DNA from: Bartonella sp. 220B
GTDB lineage: Bacteria > Pseudomonadota > Alphaproteobacteria > Rhizobiales > Rhizobiaceae
Assembly: GCF_026930205.1 (NCBI RefSeq)
Contig: NZ_JANHOI010000002.1
Location: 186,001 to 250,000 of the forward strand
Reading direction: 5' to 3'
Length of the DNA stretch: 64,000 nt
Shown here: positions 21,614-31,391 of the stretch, piece by piece
How positions within the stretch are numbered: the stretch's first letter is position 1
Layout of the letters: every line of letters begins with the position of its first letter
Position numbers and translations under genes: made by a program
The notes under the pieces: model-generated
Database searches by the model: none
Told to the model about the DNA's origin: nothing
The model's input: only the letters and a program-made list of their open reading frames with translations

Positions 21614-23839
21614 ATGATGCGTCAGTGTGAGCTTGTTGAGCGTGTTCAACGTTACAAGTCTGACGTGGATGAGGCTCTGTTAAATAGAGCCTATAGTTAT
21701 GCAATGCAAAAGCATGGTCATCAAAAGCGTGCTTCTGGAGATCTTTATTTTTCTCATCCTTTAGAAGTTGCTGCTATTTTAACAGATATGCGGTTGGATG
21801 AAGCGACAATTGCTGTTGCTCTTTTGCATGATACAATTGAAGATACAAGCGCTACACGAGCGGAGATTGACCAGCTTTTCGGGTCTGAAATTGGTAAGTT
21901 GGTTGAAGGACTCACAAAACTTAATAAACTTGATCTTGTATCGAAGAAAGCAGTACAGGCAGAGAATCTTCGTAAACTTCTTATTGCTATTTCTGATGAT
22001 GTTCGTGTTCTTTTAGTCAAGCTTGCTGACCGTCTTCATAATATGCGTACTCTTGGTGTTATGCGTGATGATAAGCGTCGGCGAATTGCTGAAGAAACAA
22101 TGGATATTTATGCGCCACTTGCAGGTCGTATGGGTATGCAAGATATGCGCGAAGAATTAGAAGATCTCTCTTTCTTTTATTTAAATCCAGAAGGTTATCG
22201 TACGATAACCAATCGACTTTCTGAATTATCAAAGCGCAATCGTGATGTGCTTTCTAGGATTGAAAATGAACTAGCAAAACTTTTTTTTGAACATGGCATT
22301 AAAGCAGATGTTAAAAGCCGTCAGAAAAAATCTTATTCAGTTTTTCGCAAAATGGAAAGTAAGGCATTATCGTTTGAACAATTGTCTGATATTTTTGGAT
22401 TTCGCGTTATTGTTGAAACAGTGAATGATTGTTATCGTGCTCTTGGTATCATTCATACGACTTGGCCAATGGTTCCTGGTCGTTTTAAAGATTATATTTC
22501 TATACCAAAGCAAAATGATTATCGTTCCATTCATACGACGATTGTAGGTCCTTCGAGGCAACGTGTAGAACTGCAGATTAGAACGGCTGCTATGGATGAA
22601 ATTGCTGAATATGGTGTTGCGGCACATTCTATTTATAAAGATCATGGCTCCAATTATTCAACTTTGAAGTTGTCAAACGAAACAAATGCCTATGCATGGT
22701 TGCGTCAAACGATTCAATCTTTGTCAGATGGGGATAATCCAGAAGAGTTTTTAGAACATACAAAGCTTGAGCTTTTTCAAGATCAAGTTTTTTGTTTTAC
22801 TCCAAAAGGTCGATTGATTGCTTTTCCCAAAGGCGCGACCCCTATCGATTTTGCTTATGCCGTTCATACGGACATTGGTAATTCTTGTGTAGGGGTAAAA
22901 ATCAATGGTCGTATTATGCCTTTAATGACCAAATTAAAAAATGGTGACGAAGTTGATATTATACGTTCACAAGCTCAAATTCCGCCAGCAGCTTGGGAAT
23001 TCCTTGTTGTGACGGGTAAAGCGCGCTCAGCTATTCGTCGCGCAACCCGTGCGGCGGTACGTAAGCAATATTCTGGTTTGGGATATCGTATTCTCGAGCG
23101 TTCGTTTGAATATATGGGAAAGCAATTTTCAAAAGATGCTCTTAAGCAAGTTTTGCCACGTTTGGCACGTAAAGATGTTGAAGATGTATTGGCTGCTGTT
23201 GGACGTGGTGAACTTCTTTCCGCTGATGTGGTTAAAGCGATTTATCCTGATTATCAAGATCATCGTGTTGTACAAAAATCATCTTTTAAGCCTGGGGAAG
23301 AAGGTTGGTTTAACATTGAAAATGCTCAAGGGATGATTTTTAAAGTTCCAGAAAATGAAAAGGATACAACGGCGCAGAAGCATCAATCCAAAGCATTACC
23401 TATCCGAGGAACCGGTGGAGATATTCCTGTACGATTTTCTCCTGAAGGAGCAGTACCAGGAGATCGGATTGTTGGCATTATGCAACCAGGAGCAGGAATC
23501 GTTATTTATCCGATACAGTCTTCGGCTTTGATGGCCTATGATGATCAACCAGAACGATGGATTGATGTCCGCTGGGATATCGATGCCCAAATGAGCGAAC
23601 GTTTTCCTGCTCGAATTAATATTTTAGCTGTTAATAGTCCAGGTTCTTTGGCTGAAATTACCCAAGTGATTTCTGCTAATGATGCCAACATCCAAAATTT
23701 ATCATTTATTCGTACAGCACCAGATTTTACAGAAATTATGATTGATCTAGAAGTTTGGGATTTAAAACATTTGAATCGTATTTTTTCTCAATTAAAAGAG
23801 GCCGGTTCAGTGAGTGCAGTACGACGCGTTCATGGGTAA
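21614..23839 (+). CDS. rel: Bifunctional (p)ppGpp synthetase/hydrolase Rel
   Basis: Rel makes and degrades the stringent-response alarmone (p)ppGpp. The 741-residue protein has all expected domains in order. The HD hydrolase has HDTIED (His72-Asp73) and LLVKLADRLHNMRTL. The synthetase domain contains YRSIHTTIVG and VELQIRT. A TGS domain (VFCFTPKGRLIAFPKGATP) follows, then a helical region and a C-terminal ACT domain (INILAVNSPGSLAEITQVI). Both active sites look intact, so it should be the single bifunctional enzyme typical of alphaproteobacteria. pyrE begins 13 bases after the stop. Confidence 0.95.
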   Translation: MMRQCELVERVQRYKSDVDEALLNRAYSYAMQKHGHQKRASGDLYFSHPLEVAAILTDMRLDEATIAVALLHDTIEDTSATRAEIDQLFGSEIGKLVEGLTKLNKLDLVSKKAVQAENLRKLLIAISDDVRVLLVKLADRLHNMRTLGVMRDDKRRRIAEETMDIYAPLAGRMGMQDMREELEDLSFFYLNPEGYRTITNRLSELSKRNRDVLSRIENELAKLFFEHGIKADVKSRQKKSYSVFRKMESKALSFEQLSDIFGFRVIVETVNDCYRALGIIHTTWPMVPGRFKDYISIPKQNDYRSIHTTIVGPSRQRVELQIRTAAMDEIAEYGVAAHSIYKDHGSNYSTLKLSNETNAYAWLRQTIQSLSDGDNPEEFLEHTKLELFQDQVFCFTPKGRLIAFPKGATPIDFAYAVHTDIGNSCVGVKINGRIMPLMTKLKNGDEVDIIRSQAQIPPAAWEFLVVTGKARSAIRRATRAAVRKQYSGLGYRILERSFEYMGKQFSKDALKQVLPRLARKDVEDVLAAVGRGELLSADVVKAIYPDYQDHRVVQKSSFKPGEEGWFNIENAQGMIFKVPENEKDTTAQKHQSKALPIRGTGGDIPVRFSPEGAVPGDRIVGIMQPGAGIVIYPIQSSALMAYDDQPERWIDVRWDIDAQMSERFPARINILAVNSPGSLAEITQVISANDANIQNLSFIRTAPDFTEIMIDLEVWDLKHLNRIFSQLKEAGSVSAVRRVHG

Positions 23840-23852
23840 AAAGAGAGATTTA

Positions 23853-24434
23853 ATGATGAATACACAAGATGTGATTGATATTTTTAAACAAGCAGATGCT
23901 ATTTTGGAAGGACATTTTATTTTAACATCAGGCCGCCATAGCGCTACTTATATGCAGAAGGCAAAAGTATTTATGCATGCAGACTTGACGGAGAAGTTAT
24001 GTCGTGGGTTAGCTGAAAAAATCAAAAAATCTGTTAAGGGAAAAATTGATTATGTGGTTGGTCCTGCGATTGGTGGGCTTATTCCTTCTTACGAAACGTC
24101 ACGTCACCTTGGTATTCCCTCTCTTTGGGTAGAGCGCGTAAATGGTGTCTTTGAATTGCGTCGTTTTGAAATCAAGAAGGGTGCACGTGTTGTGATTGTT
24201 GAAGATATTGTTACAACAGGTCTTTCCATTCGTGAAACGGTTGAGGCTCTGGTAGCAGCAGGAGCAGATGTATTGGCGAGTGCATGTATCCTTGATCGTT
24301 CTGCTGGTAAGGTTGATGTTGGAGTTCCATTGATTGCACTTGCTGAATATGAGATAGCATCTTATGCGAGTGATGCACTCCCTGCGGAACTTGCCGTGCT
24401 ACCAGCCATTAAGCCGGGAAGTCGAAATATTTAA
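23853..24434 (+). CDS. pyrE: Orotate phosphoribosyltransferase
   Basis: PyrE adds PRPP to orotate to give OMP in pyrimidine synthesis. From the ATG at 23853 the protein has 193 residues. It shows FILTSGRHSATYMQKA, YVVGPAIGGLIPSYETSRHLG, the lysine segment RRFEIKKGARVVIVEDIVTTG (PRPP loop) and the C-terminal PAIKPGSRNI. I chose 23853 (or 23856) over an in-frame ATG at 23814 because the latter lies inside rel and because AAGAGAGA precedes 23853. It is coupled closely to rel. Confidence 0.92.
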   Translation: MMNTQDVIDIFKQADAILEGHFILTSGRHSATYMQKAKVFMHADLTEKLCRGLAEKIKKSVKGKIDYVVGPAIGGLIPSYETSRHLGIPSLWVERVNGVFELRRFEIKKGARVVIVEDIVTTGLSIRETVEALVAAGADVLASACILDRSAGKVDVGVPLIALAEYEIASYASDALPAELAVLPAIKPGSRNI

Positions 24435-24506
24435 TTGTCTTTCTATTTTTTTACAAAATCTTGGAGAAATTAATTTGAGCCATATGGATTATTTCATTGT
24501 CATAAG

Positions 24507-25127
24507 ATGTCTATAGAGAGTCAAATGCTTTTTCGTCATAGAGAACCAGTAGATTTTGTAAAGCGTATTCGACTTTGGTTATGGCCACGTCGTTCATTCT
24601 CTCGCTCATTTTGCTATATACGTAAACGTATTTTGCGTATCTCAGCAACGCCACATAAAGTTGCGTTGGGGTTTTCTATTGGCATTTTTTTAGCTTGTTC
24701 GCCTCTTTTGGGGATGCATGTTATTTTAGCAATATTTTTTTCTTGGGTTTTACGCGGAAATTTTGCTGCAGCGATTATCGGGACGGTTTTTTCTAACCCA
24801 CTTACATTTTTGCTGATTGTTATGGCTGATTATAAGGTAGGCTATTTCTGTTTATCGCTTTTTAGCAATGTAGATGAGATTTCTCTTTCTCAAATTCGTA
24901 TTTTGTTTGAGGAGTTGACACTGTCAAATATATCTTTGCTTTTTAAGGGAACATGGGACTCAATCATGAGACCGATGATTTTAGGTGGTACCCTTTTAGG
25001 TTTTATTTTTGGCAGCTTATCTTATATAGGTGTTTACAGAGCAATTGCCCGCTTTCAACAAAAACGATATCAAAAGATCATAAAAAAAAAGCGCTTATGG
25101 CAAGAAAAATCGGGTAATATCTTATGA
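24507..25127 (+). CDS. DUF2062 family membrane protein
   Basis: This is a 206-residue protein of unknown biochemical role. A basic N-terminus (many Arg, residues 10-45) is followed by the DUF2062 core [32 protein letters not shown] and [10 protein letters not shown]. There are about three hydrophobic spans and a Lys-rich C-terminal tail. It overlaps acpS by 4 bases. The pyrE-DUF2062-acpS-lepB order is shared with related alphaproteobacteria, which suggests an envelope-related role but does not show one. Confidence 0.85.
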   Translation: MSIESQMLFRHREPVDFVKRIRLWLWPRRSFSRSFCYIRKRILRISATPHKVALGFSIGIFLACSPLLGMHVILAIFFSWVLRGNFAAAIIGTVFSNPLTFLLIVMADYKVGYFCLSLFSNVDEISLSQIRILFEELTLSNISLLFKGTWDSIMRPMILGGTLLGFIFGSLSYIGVYRAIARFQQKRYQKIIKKKRLWQEKSGNIL

Positions 25128-25525
25128 TCATTGGTCTTGGAAATGATCTCATTGATATAAGACGTATCGAGAGAATGTTGATTCGTTATGGGGATCGTTT
25201 TATTCAACGTGTTTTTACTGATATTGAGCAGAGAAGATCTGAAACTCTCTCCAAAAGATCTTCTTCTTATGCCAAAAGATTTGCTGCTAAAGAGGCGTGT
25301 GCTAAAGCTTTAGGGACTGGAATTGCTTGTGGTGTGAATTGGAAAGACATGGGAGTGGTAAACTTACCGTCTGGAAAACCAACTATGAAACTCACAAATC
25401 GTGCACAAATGCAGTTACAAAAGTTATTGCCTCCACATTATGAAGCTGTCATTCATCTGAGCATAACAGATGATTTTCCTTGGGCGCAGGCATTTGTTAT
25501 TATCGAAGCATTTCCGCGTGGATAG
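25124..25525 (+). CDS. acpS: Holo-[acyl-carrier-protein] synthase
   Basis: AcpS transfers phosphopantetheine from CoA to Ser37 of AcpP (gene at 52648). The 133-residue protein has the metal-binding start [17 protein letters not shown] and the catalytic motif [20 protein letters not shown], then [12 protein letters not shown] and [16 protein letters not shown]. The ATG overlaps the DUF2062 stop by 4 bases. The size and both motifs are typical. Confidence 0.95.
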   Translation: MIIGLGNDLIDIRRIERMLIRYGDRFIQRVFTDIEQRRSETLSKRSSSYAKRFAAKEACAKALGTGIACGVNWKDMGVVNLPSGKPTMKLTNRAQMQLQKLLPPHYEAVIHLSITDDFPWAQAFVIIEAFPRG

Positions 25526-25608
25526 AATAGGTATGAGAGATTGTGCTTTTGTTATTTGGGCATTATGATAAAAAATGAATTATATCTGTCATGGGAAGGT
25601 AGTCTGTA

Positions 25609-26421
25609 ATGATTCAGAAAGAGAAAATGCATAAAAAGAAAGAAAAAGGCGGAATTGTTGAATTTATTTTGGTTTTGATACAAGCCCTTTTTTTAGCAGC
25701 ACTTATTCGTACACTTTTCTTCCAGCCTTTTAGTATTCCTTCTGGGTCAATGCGTCCTACTTTACTTGTAGGAGATTATTTATTTGTTTCCAAATATGCT
25801 TATGGATATTCTCGTTTTTCTATACCCTTTTCTCCTCCTCTTTTTTCGGGGCGTATTTGGGCATCTCAACCAAAGCGTGGAGACGTTGTTGTTTTTCGTT
25901 TACCGAGCAATCCCGATATTGACTATATAAAACGTGTTGTTGGGCTACCAGGGGATCGTATACAAGTTCGTCAAAGTGTTCTTTATATTAATGATCAGGC
26001 TGTTTCACGTCATTTTATGGGGAAGATTGATAATTCTGATATAACAGAGGTTAATTACCCTGTTGATGTGTATCGCGAAATAATGCCTAATGGTGTTCGC
26101 TACGATACACTTGATTTAGCTTTTATTCCGCAAGTTGATGATACAAAAGTCTTTGAAGTTCCACAGGGGCATTATTTTATGATGGGCGATAACCGCGATA
26201 ATTCAGACGATAGTCGTCTGGATGTAGGCTATGTTCCGGAAGAGAATCTTATTGGACGCGCAAGTGTGATTTTTTTCTCTATTAGCAATGGCTCGAGTGC
26301 TTGGCAAATTTGGCGCTGGCCATTTGATGTACGTTGGAGTCGTTTGTTTTCTTTTATCAATATTGTTCATGATTTGCCGCTTGTTAAGCAAGGAATCAAT
26401 AATGAATCATCCAGTAATTGA
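25609..26421 (+). CDS. lepB: Signal peptidase I
   Basis: LepB removes signal peptides from exported proteins at the inner membrane. The 270-residue protein has one N-terminal transmembrane helix (about residues 15-35). The catalytic serine is in PSGSMRPTLLVGDYLFV (Ser47) and the general-base lysine in DIDYIKRVVGLPGD (Lys108). The later boxes are YFMMGDNRDNSDDSR and LIGRASVIFFS. Its last 20 bases overlap the start of rnc. An internal Met at residue 7 is an alternative start. Confidence 0.94.
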   Translation: MIQKEKMHKKKEKGGIVEFILVLIQALFLAALIRTLFFQPFSIPSGSMRPTLLVGDYLFVSKYAYGYSRFSIPFSPPLFSGRIWASQPKRGDVVVFRLPSNPDIDYIKRVVGLPGDRIQVRQSVLYINDQAVSRHFMGKIDNSDITEVNYPVDVYREIMPNGVRYDTLDLAFIPQVDDTKVFEVPQGHYFMMGDNRDNSDDSRLDVGYVPEENLIGRASVIFFSISNGSSAWQIWRWPFDVRWSRLFSFINIVHDLPLVKQGINNESSSN

Positions 26422-27109
26422 CCAGCTTGAAAAACTGACGGGGCATCGTTTTAGAAATGAAGAGAAATTAAAAAGAGCATTAACACATTCGAGTGTACAA
26501 GATTCGGAACAAGGGAATTACGAAAGGCTGGAATTTTTAGGTGATCGGGTTCTTGGACTTCTGATTGCAGAGATGCTGTATCAATTTTTTCCGCAGGCAA
26601 GTGAAGGGGAGTTATCGGTACGTTTAAATGGTCTGGTCAATGCGCAGACATGTGCCGATATTGCGCAAGAAATGGGTTTGCCTGATATGATTCATGTTGG
26701 TTTTGAGATGAAAAACTTCGAGGGGCGTCGACTCATCAATATGCATGCTGATGTGATAGAAGCTTTGATTGCTGTGATGTATCTAGAGGGAGGATTAGAG
26801 AGTGTTCGGCCTTTTATTCAAAGATATTGGAAAGATCGGGCAAAGCAAATGGATGCTGGTCAACGTGATGCCAAGACAGCGTTGCAGGAATGGGCTCATA
26901 TACAGAGCAATGCCCAACCATATTATCGGGTTATAAAACGTTCTGGTCCAGATCATGATCCTGTTTTTATGGTAGAAGTAAGCATTTCTGGTTTTGCTCC
27001 AGAGATCGGGCAGGGCAGTTCTAAAAGATATGCTGAGAGAATGGCAGCTGAGAAAATTTTACGACGAGAGGGTATATGGAAAGCAATAGGAAAAAGTGAT
27101 CATGGATGA
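26402..27109 (+). CDS. rnc: Ribonuclease III
   Basis: RNase III cuts double-stranded RNA, including rRNA precursors. From the ATG at 26402 the protein has 235 residues, the normal size. It shows the signature ERLEFLGDRVLG (41-52), the second acidic cluster HADVIEALIAVMYLEGG, and a C-terminal dsRNA-binding domain (DAKTALQEWAHIQ to GSSKRYAERMAAEKIL). I rejected the in-frame ATG at 26288 since it adds a hydrophobic stretch that is only lepB read in another frame. The gene overlaps lepB by 20 bases and era by 8. Confidence 0.95.
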   Translation: MNHPVIDQLEKLTGHRFRNEEKLKRALTHSSVQDSEQGNYERLEFLGDRVLGLLIAEMLYQFFPQASEGELSVRLNGLVNAQTCADIAQEMGLPDMIHVGFEMKNFEGRRLINMHADVIEALIAVMYLEGGLESVRPFIQRYWKDRAKQMDAGQRDAKTALQEWAHIQSNAQPYYRVIKRSGPDHDPVFMVEVSISGFAPEIGQGSSKRYAERMAAEKILRREGIWKAIGKSDHG

Positions 27110-28007
27110 CGTTATGAAAACGCGTTCTGGTTTTGTTGTGCTTATTGGGATGCCTAATGCTGGCAAGTCAACATTAGTTAATCAGTTGGTGGGAACAAAG
27201 GTTTCAATTGTAACGCATAAAGTACAAACAACACGCACTTTAATCCGTGGTATTGTCATTCATGATAAGACGCAAATTGTATTGATTGACACACCAGGTG
27301 TTTTTCATCCTCATAAGCGATTAGAACGCGCAATGGTATCTGCTGCCTGGGGAAGTGCGAAGAGTGCTGATATTCTTTTAGTTTTGATTGATGTTCAAAG
27401 TGGTCTTTCGGATGATGTTTATAGGATGTTAGATATTGTCAAAAATATTAAACAGGATAAAATTCTCGTTCTTAATAAGGTTGATACAGTTGTTAAGTCT
27501 TCTCTTTTAGCGTTAACCACTAAAATTAATGAGCATGTGCAGTTTGTGCAGACATTTATGATTTCGGCTCTAACCGGGTCTGGTTGCAAGGATTTGCTCT
27601 ATGCTTTGAGTAATATGATGCAGGAGGGGCCATGGTATTATCCAGAAGATCAAATTTCAGATATGCCTATGCGTCATCTTGCTGCTGAAATTACCCGTGA
27701 AAAACTTTTCCTTCGCCTTCATGATGAGTTACCTTATTCTTCAACAGTTGAAACAGAAAAATGGGAAGAGCGTCCAGATGGTTCAGTTAAAATTAACCAA
27801 GTGATTTATGTAGAGCGTGATAGCCAAAAAAAGATTATTTTAGGAGCAAAAGGCGACACAATTAAAGCAATTGGTCAGGCAGCACGTAAGGAATTAATGG
27901 AAATTATGGATCAGAAGGTTCATCTTTTTCTCTTTGTAAAAGTGCGTAATAATTGGGATACTGATCCAGAACGTTATCGTGAAATGGGGTTGGATTTTTT
28001 ACAATAA
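27102..28007 (+). CDS. era: GTPase Era
   Basis: Era is a GTPase that binds the 3' end of 16S rRNA and helps 30S assembly. The 301-residue protein has G1 GMPNAGKST (about 16-24), the effector segment KVQTTRTLIRGIV, G3 DTPGVFHPHKRLE, G4 NKVD and a C-terminal KH domain (IYVERDSQKKIILGAKGDTIKAIG, read in two parts). The start at 27102 overlaps rnc by 8 bases; an ATG at 27114 is equally possible. The rnc-era-recO order is widely conserved. Confidence 0.95.
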   Translation: MDDVMKTRSGFVVLIGMPNAGKSTLVNQLVGTKVSIVTHKVQTTRTLIRGIVIHDKTQIVLIDTPGVFHPHKRLERAMVSAAWGSAKSADILLVLIDVQSGLSDDVYRMLDIVKNIKQDKILVLNKVDTVVKSSLLALTTKINEHVQFVQTFMISALTGSGCKDLLYALSNMMQEGPWYYPEDQISDMPMRHLAAEITREKLFLRLHDELPYSSTVETEKWEERPDGSVKINQVIYVERDSQKKIILGAKGDTIKAIGQAARKELMEIMDQKVHLFLFVKVRNNWDTDPERYREMGLDFLQ

Positions 28008-28008
28008 C

Positions 28009-28755
28009 ATGAAATGGAAAGAACAAGCTATTATCCTTGCTACACGCCAATATGGTGAAACAAGTGTTATTCTTGAAATTATGACACGTCAGCATGGCCG
28101 TTATATGGGAGTGGTAAAAGGGGGACGTTCGCGTCGCATGGCAGCTCTTCTTCAACCAGGGAATTTAGTTGAAGCTGAATGGTGGGCGCGTTTAGAGGAA
28201 CATTTAGGACTTTTTAGGCTTGAAGCACTTGATTTATATGCGGCACGATTAATACTCTTACCAGAGGCACTTTATGCTTTGCAGTTGATGGCGTTTCATT
28301 TGCGTCTTCTTCCTGAGCGTGATCCACATCCCATATTATATGACCTGTTACATCTTTTTATGCGCAATTTTGAGGAACCTTCTATAATTGCAGAGTTGCT
28401 GGTGCGTTTTGAAATGCGACTTCTTGAGGAGTTGGGGTTTGGTCTTGATTTATCTTGTTGCGCAGCAACAGGGAGTTCAGAAAGGCTTTGTTATGTATCT
28501 CCAAAATCGGGACGGGCTGTATGTGAGGAAGCGGGATATCCTTGGAGAGAGAAGCTTTTACGTTTACCTCAATTTCTGCTACAAAGAACTGTCCGCCCTG
28601 TTGATTTTAAAGATATAATAAATGGTTTTGTTCTAACAGGTTTCTTTTTAACACGTCATGTTTGGGAGCCACGGGATATAAAGCATCCATCAGTCCGTAC
28701 TAATTTGATAGAATTATTTGCACGGCGATTTCATATGCAAGAATTAATTTGTTGA
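28009..28755 (+). CDS. recO: DNA repair protein RecO
   Basis: RecO helps load RecA on SSB-coated DNA in the RecF pathway. From the ATG at 28009, one base after the era stop codon, the protein has 248 residues. It starts with the N-terminal OB-fold segment WKEQAIILATRQYGETSVILE, then VVKGGRSRRMAALLQPG. A helical domain with RFEMRLLEELGFGLDLSCCA follows, and a C-terminal part with SPKSGRAVCEEAG. An earlier in-frame ATG at 27979 lies inside era and is unlikely. RecO diverges fast, but position and motifs agree. Confidence 0.92.
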   Translation: MKWKEQAIILATRQYGETSVILEIMTRQHGRYMGVVKGGRSRRMAALLQPGNLVEAEWWARLEEHLGLFRLEALDLYAARLILLPEALYALQLMAFHLRLLPERDPHPILYDLLHLFMRNFEEPSIIAELLVRFEMRLLEELGFGLDLSCCAATGSSERLCYVSPKSGRAVCEEAGYPWREKLLRLPQFLLQRTVRPVDFKDIINGFVLTGFFLTRHVWEPRDIKHPSVRTNLIELFARRFHMQELIC

Positions 28756-28782
28756 TTTTGATGAGAATGGATAGTTGTAAAT

Positions 28783-29628
28783 ATGCGAATCTTGAAAACA
28801 ATTGCCGAGGTACGCCACTTTCTCGCAGAAGAGAGAAATTTAGGACGCTCTATTGGTTTTGTACCAACCATGGGGGCATTGCATGAAGGGCACCTTGCAT
28901 TAGTACAGCAAGCAAGGGCTATGTGTGATCGAGTAGTGGTGTCTATTTTTGTCAATCCAAAACAATTTGGTCTCCATGAAGATTTTGATCAATATCCAAG
29001 AGATTTGATAGGCGATTGTGCTTTGTTAAAGAAAGCAGATGTTGAGTATGTTTTCGCACCTTCTGTAGAAGAAATATGGCCCCAGGGCAATGATACAATT
29101 GTAAAGGTAAAAAAATTGTCACGTATTTTGATGGGGAAATTACGTCCAGGACATTTTTGCGGAGTGACCAGCGTTGTTGCTAAGCTTTTTAATATTGTTC
29201 AACCAGAGAAGGCTTTTTTTGGGGAAAAAGATTTTCAACAAATTTTGATCATTCGCCGTATGGTTGAAGATTTGGCTTTTCCTATTGAAATTATTGGAGT
29301 GCCTATTTTACGCGAAGCAGATGGTGTGGCCAGATCTTCACGTAATCAGCTTTTAACCTTAGAAGATCGTCAAGCTGCAAAAATTATTCCTGCAAGCGGG
29401 AAAGCTGCGGAAAGGCTTTATCAGCAAGGTGAACGATCGGTTAATAAATTATGTAAAACTGTTCGCAATATTTTACAGCAGGAATCGCGTGCGATTATTG
29501 AATCAGTAGATTTACGGGATATGGAAACTTTATCGGTAGTGAAGAGGAAGTTAGAAAAACCTGCGGTTTTATTACTCACTGTCCGTTTTGGTGAGGTTAG
29601 GCTTATTGATCAATATATTTTGCAATGA
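28783..29628 (+). CDS. panC: Pantothenate synthetase
   Basis: PanC condenses pantoate and beta-alanine using ATP to make pantothenate, the CoA precursor. The 281-residue protein shows [19 protein letters not shown] (HIGH-like ATP site), [46 protein letters not shown] and the KMSKS-like [10 protein letters not shown]. The C-terminal dimer domain follows. It is followed 10 bases later by panB; the two form a vitamin B5 operon. No panD or panE is nearby. Confidence 0.94.
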   Translation: MRILKTIAEVRHFLAEERNLGRSIGFVPTMGALHEGHLALVQQARAMCDRVVVSIFVNPKQFGLHEDFDQYPRDLIGDCALLKKADVEYVFAPSVEEIWPQGNDTIVKVKKLSRILMGKLRPGHFCGVTSVVAKLFNIVQPEKAFFGEKDFQQILIIRRMVEDLAFPIEIIGVPILREADGVARSSRNQLLTLEDRQAAKIIPASGKAAERLYQQGERSVNKLCKTVRNILQQESRAIIESVDLRDMETLSVVKRKLEKPAVLLLTVRFGEVRLIDQYILQ

Positions 29629-29638
29629 AGGGCTTAAA

Positions 29639-30454
29639 ATGAGTGTACAGAAAACAATAAAGCGAATGACCGCTTCTGAAATAAGGTTAAGAAAAGGACA
29701 AGAACCGATTGTGTCTTTAACAGCTTATCAAGCTTATAGTGCGCGAATTGCTGATTCATATTGCGATTTTCTTTTGGTTGGTGATAGCGTTGGTATGGTT
29801 GTGCATGGGTTTGAGACAACGCTCCCTGTGAGTGTGGATATGATGATTTTGCATGGACAGGCAGTGATGCGTGGGTCTAAGAGGGCATTAGTGGTTGTTG
29901 ATATGCCTTTTGGTTCTTATGAAGAAAGTCCGCAACAAGCTTTTTCTAATGCATCACATATTCTTGCAGAAACGGGGTGTGGTGCAATTAAGCTTGAAGG
30001 TGGCGTTTATATGGCAGAAACGATTGATTTTTTGTGTAAACGCGGTATTCCGGTTATGAGTCATATTGGGCTTACACCGCAGGCAGTAAATCGTTTTGGT
30101 GGTTTTAAGACGCAGGGACGTGATGAAAAGAATTGGCGACAGATTGAAGAAGATGCAGCAGCGGTTGAAAAAGCAGGTGCCTTTGCTGTGGTTGTGGAAG
30201 GAGTTGTAGAACCATTAGCAGTAAAGCTTACAGAGATGCTTTCTATTCCTACCATTGGCATTGGAGCATCTCGTCAATGTGATGGGCAAATATTGGTGAT
30301 GGAAGATATGTTGGGCTATGGCACTTTTGTCCCTAAATTTGTACGCCGTTATGGTACTCTTGAACAAGCAATGGAGACTGCAATCAAGAGTTATGCAGAA
30401 GATGTCAAATCACGTATTTTCCCAGCTGATAAAGAAGTTTATAAACTTAAATAA
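29639..30454 (+). CDS. panB: 3-methyl-2-oxobutanoate hydroxymethyltransferase
   Basis: PanB transfers a one-carbon unit from methylene-THF to alpha-ketoisovalerate, giving ketopantoate. From the ATG at 29639 the protein has 271 residues. It shows [60 protein letters not shown] and [18 protein letters not shown]. An upstream in-frame start at 29588 lies inside panC and is unlikely. It is the second gene of the panCB unit. Confidence 0.95.
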   Translation: MSVQKTIKRMTASEIRLRKGQEPIVSLTAYQAYSARIADSYCDFLLVGDSVGMVVHGFETTLPVSVDMMILHGQAVMRGSKRALVVVDMPFGSYEESPQQAFSNASHILAETGCGAIKLEGGVYMAETIDFLCKRGIPVMSHIGLTPQAVNRFGGFKTQGRDEKNWRQIEEDAAAVEKAGAFAVVVEGVVEPLAVKLTEMLSIPTIGIGASRQCDGQILVMEDMLGYGTFVPKFVRRYGTLEQAMETAIKSYAEDVKSRIFPADKEVYKLK

Positions 30455-30767
30455 ATCCAATTTTATAAAAAGGTTTTTACAAGAGAGTCTTTGTTGTTAA
30501 CACTTTAGAAAATAGAAAGTGTATTCTTTCGTATGTTCTTTCTCTGTATTCAATTTGAATGGTAATTTTTTGTATGCTATTGCAATGATATTATTGGAAG
30601 CCAATGAACACATAAAATTATTATGAAATATTTATAAGGTGATGAATAGGAGAGAGAGATATCCTTTTTATAATGGTATTCAAATAGGTATTAAGGGAAA
30701 AAGACGACAATTTCATATAAGTATTTTTAGATAAAACGATTAAAGAAGAAATGATGTAAGGAAAGTG
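30455..30767. other. Intergenic region downstream of panB
   Basis: These 313 AT-rich bases lie between convergent panB and the HD hydrolase gene. Apart from one terminator-like hairpin at 30500-30522, I see no gene, repeat or RNA here. Confidence 0.6.
30500..30522 (+). terminator. Possible terminator after panCB
   Basis: A 7-bp stem, ACACTTT / AAAGTGT, closes a 9-base loop and is followed by the pyrimidine-rich ATTCTTTCG. It is AT-rich and so only moderately stable. Its place 46 bases after panB supports the reading. Confidence 0.4.
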
Positions 30768-31388
30768 TTAGGGGGATTCTTGAGTATCAAGATTATGAAA
30801 ACGGATTAAAAAGGTGTTTTCGATTTGTTGTGTAGAAGTAGGTTGCAGATTGAGACCATCGGGTAAAATGTTATTTGGAGCGCCAAAATAACGAAGAGCT
30901 TCTTCTCTATGAAATCCAGCAAGTGTAATAGCTTCGTAAAATGCAGCAATACGGTCAGCTTGCTTGATTTTTTTTAAGAGCTTTTGAGAAGGGGAAACAG
31001 GGAGAGAAAAGCGTATATGGATAGCATCTTGTATACGTTTTTCGATAATCTCATATTGTTTTCCGATGACAGCTTTAAAAGGTGAAATCATATCACCGAT
31101 AACATATTCTGGTGCATCATGAAGAAGAGCACATAGGCATTCGTTGCTACGCGATTGCGGAAAAAGCTTCTGAAATATTTGTTCTACCAAAAGGGAATGC
31201 TGTGCAACAGAATAGGCATGCTCTCCTCGTGTTTGACCGTTCCAGCGTGCAACACGGGCGAGCCCATGGGCAATATCTTCGATTTCAACATCAAAAGGAG
31301 AAGGATTTAGCAGATCAAGTCGTCGACCAGAAAGCATTCTTTGCCAAGCACGCGCTTCTCCATTTTGTGACAATTCAGCTTTGGCCAT
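30768..31388 (-). CDS. HD-domain phosphohydrolase (YfbR-like)
   Basis: This 206-residue protein has an HD metal-binding domain. Visible elements are the first histidine in AYSVAQHSLLVEQIF, the HD pair in CALLHDAPEYVIGD, and the later aspartate in KQADRIAAFYEA. The closest known type is the YfbR/YfdR group of nucleotide 5'-phosphohydrolases, so a nucleotidase role is likely but unproven. It lies 3 bases after the ygfZ-like gene and is read with it. Lesser alternatives are other HD-superfamily hydrolases. Confidence 0.8.
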   Translation of the reverse strand: MAKAELSQNGEARAWQRMLSGRRLDLLNPSPFDVEIEDIAHGLARVARWNGQTRGEHAYSVAQHSLLVEQIFQKLFPQSRSNECLCALLHDAPEYVIGDMISPFKAVIGKQYEIIEKRIQDAIHIRFSLPVSPSQKLLKKIKQADRIAAFYEAITLAGFHREEALRYFGAPNNILPDGLNLQPTSTQQIENTFLIRFHNLDTQESP

Positions 31389-31391
31389 GCG

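Noticed and set aside
26288-26401. N-terminal extension of RNase III from an earlier ATG
   Set aside because: The extra residues come from lepB read in another frame and do not match the family; the ATG at 26402 gives the normal N-terminus.
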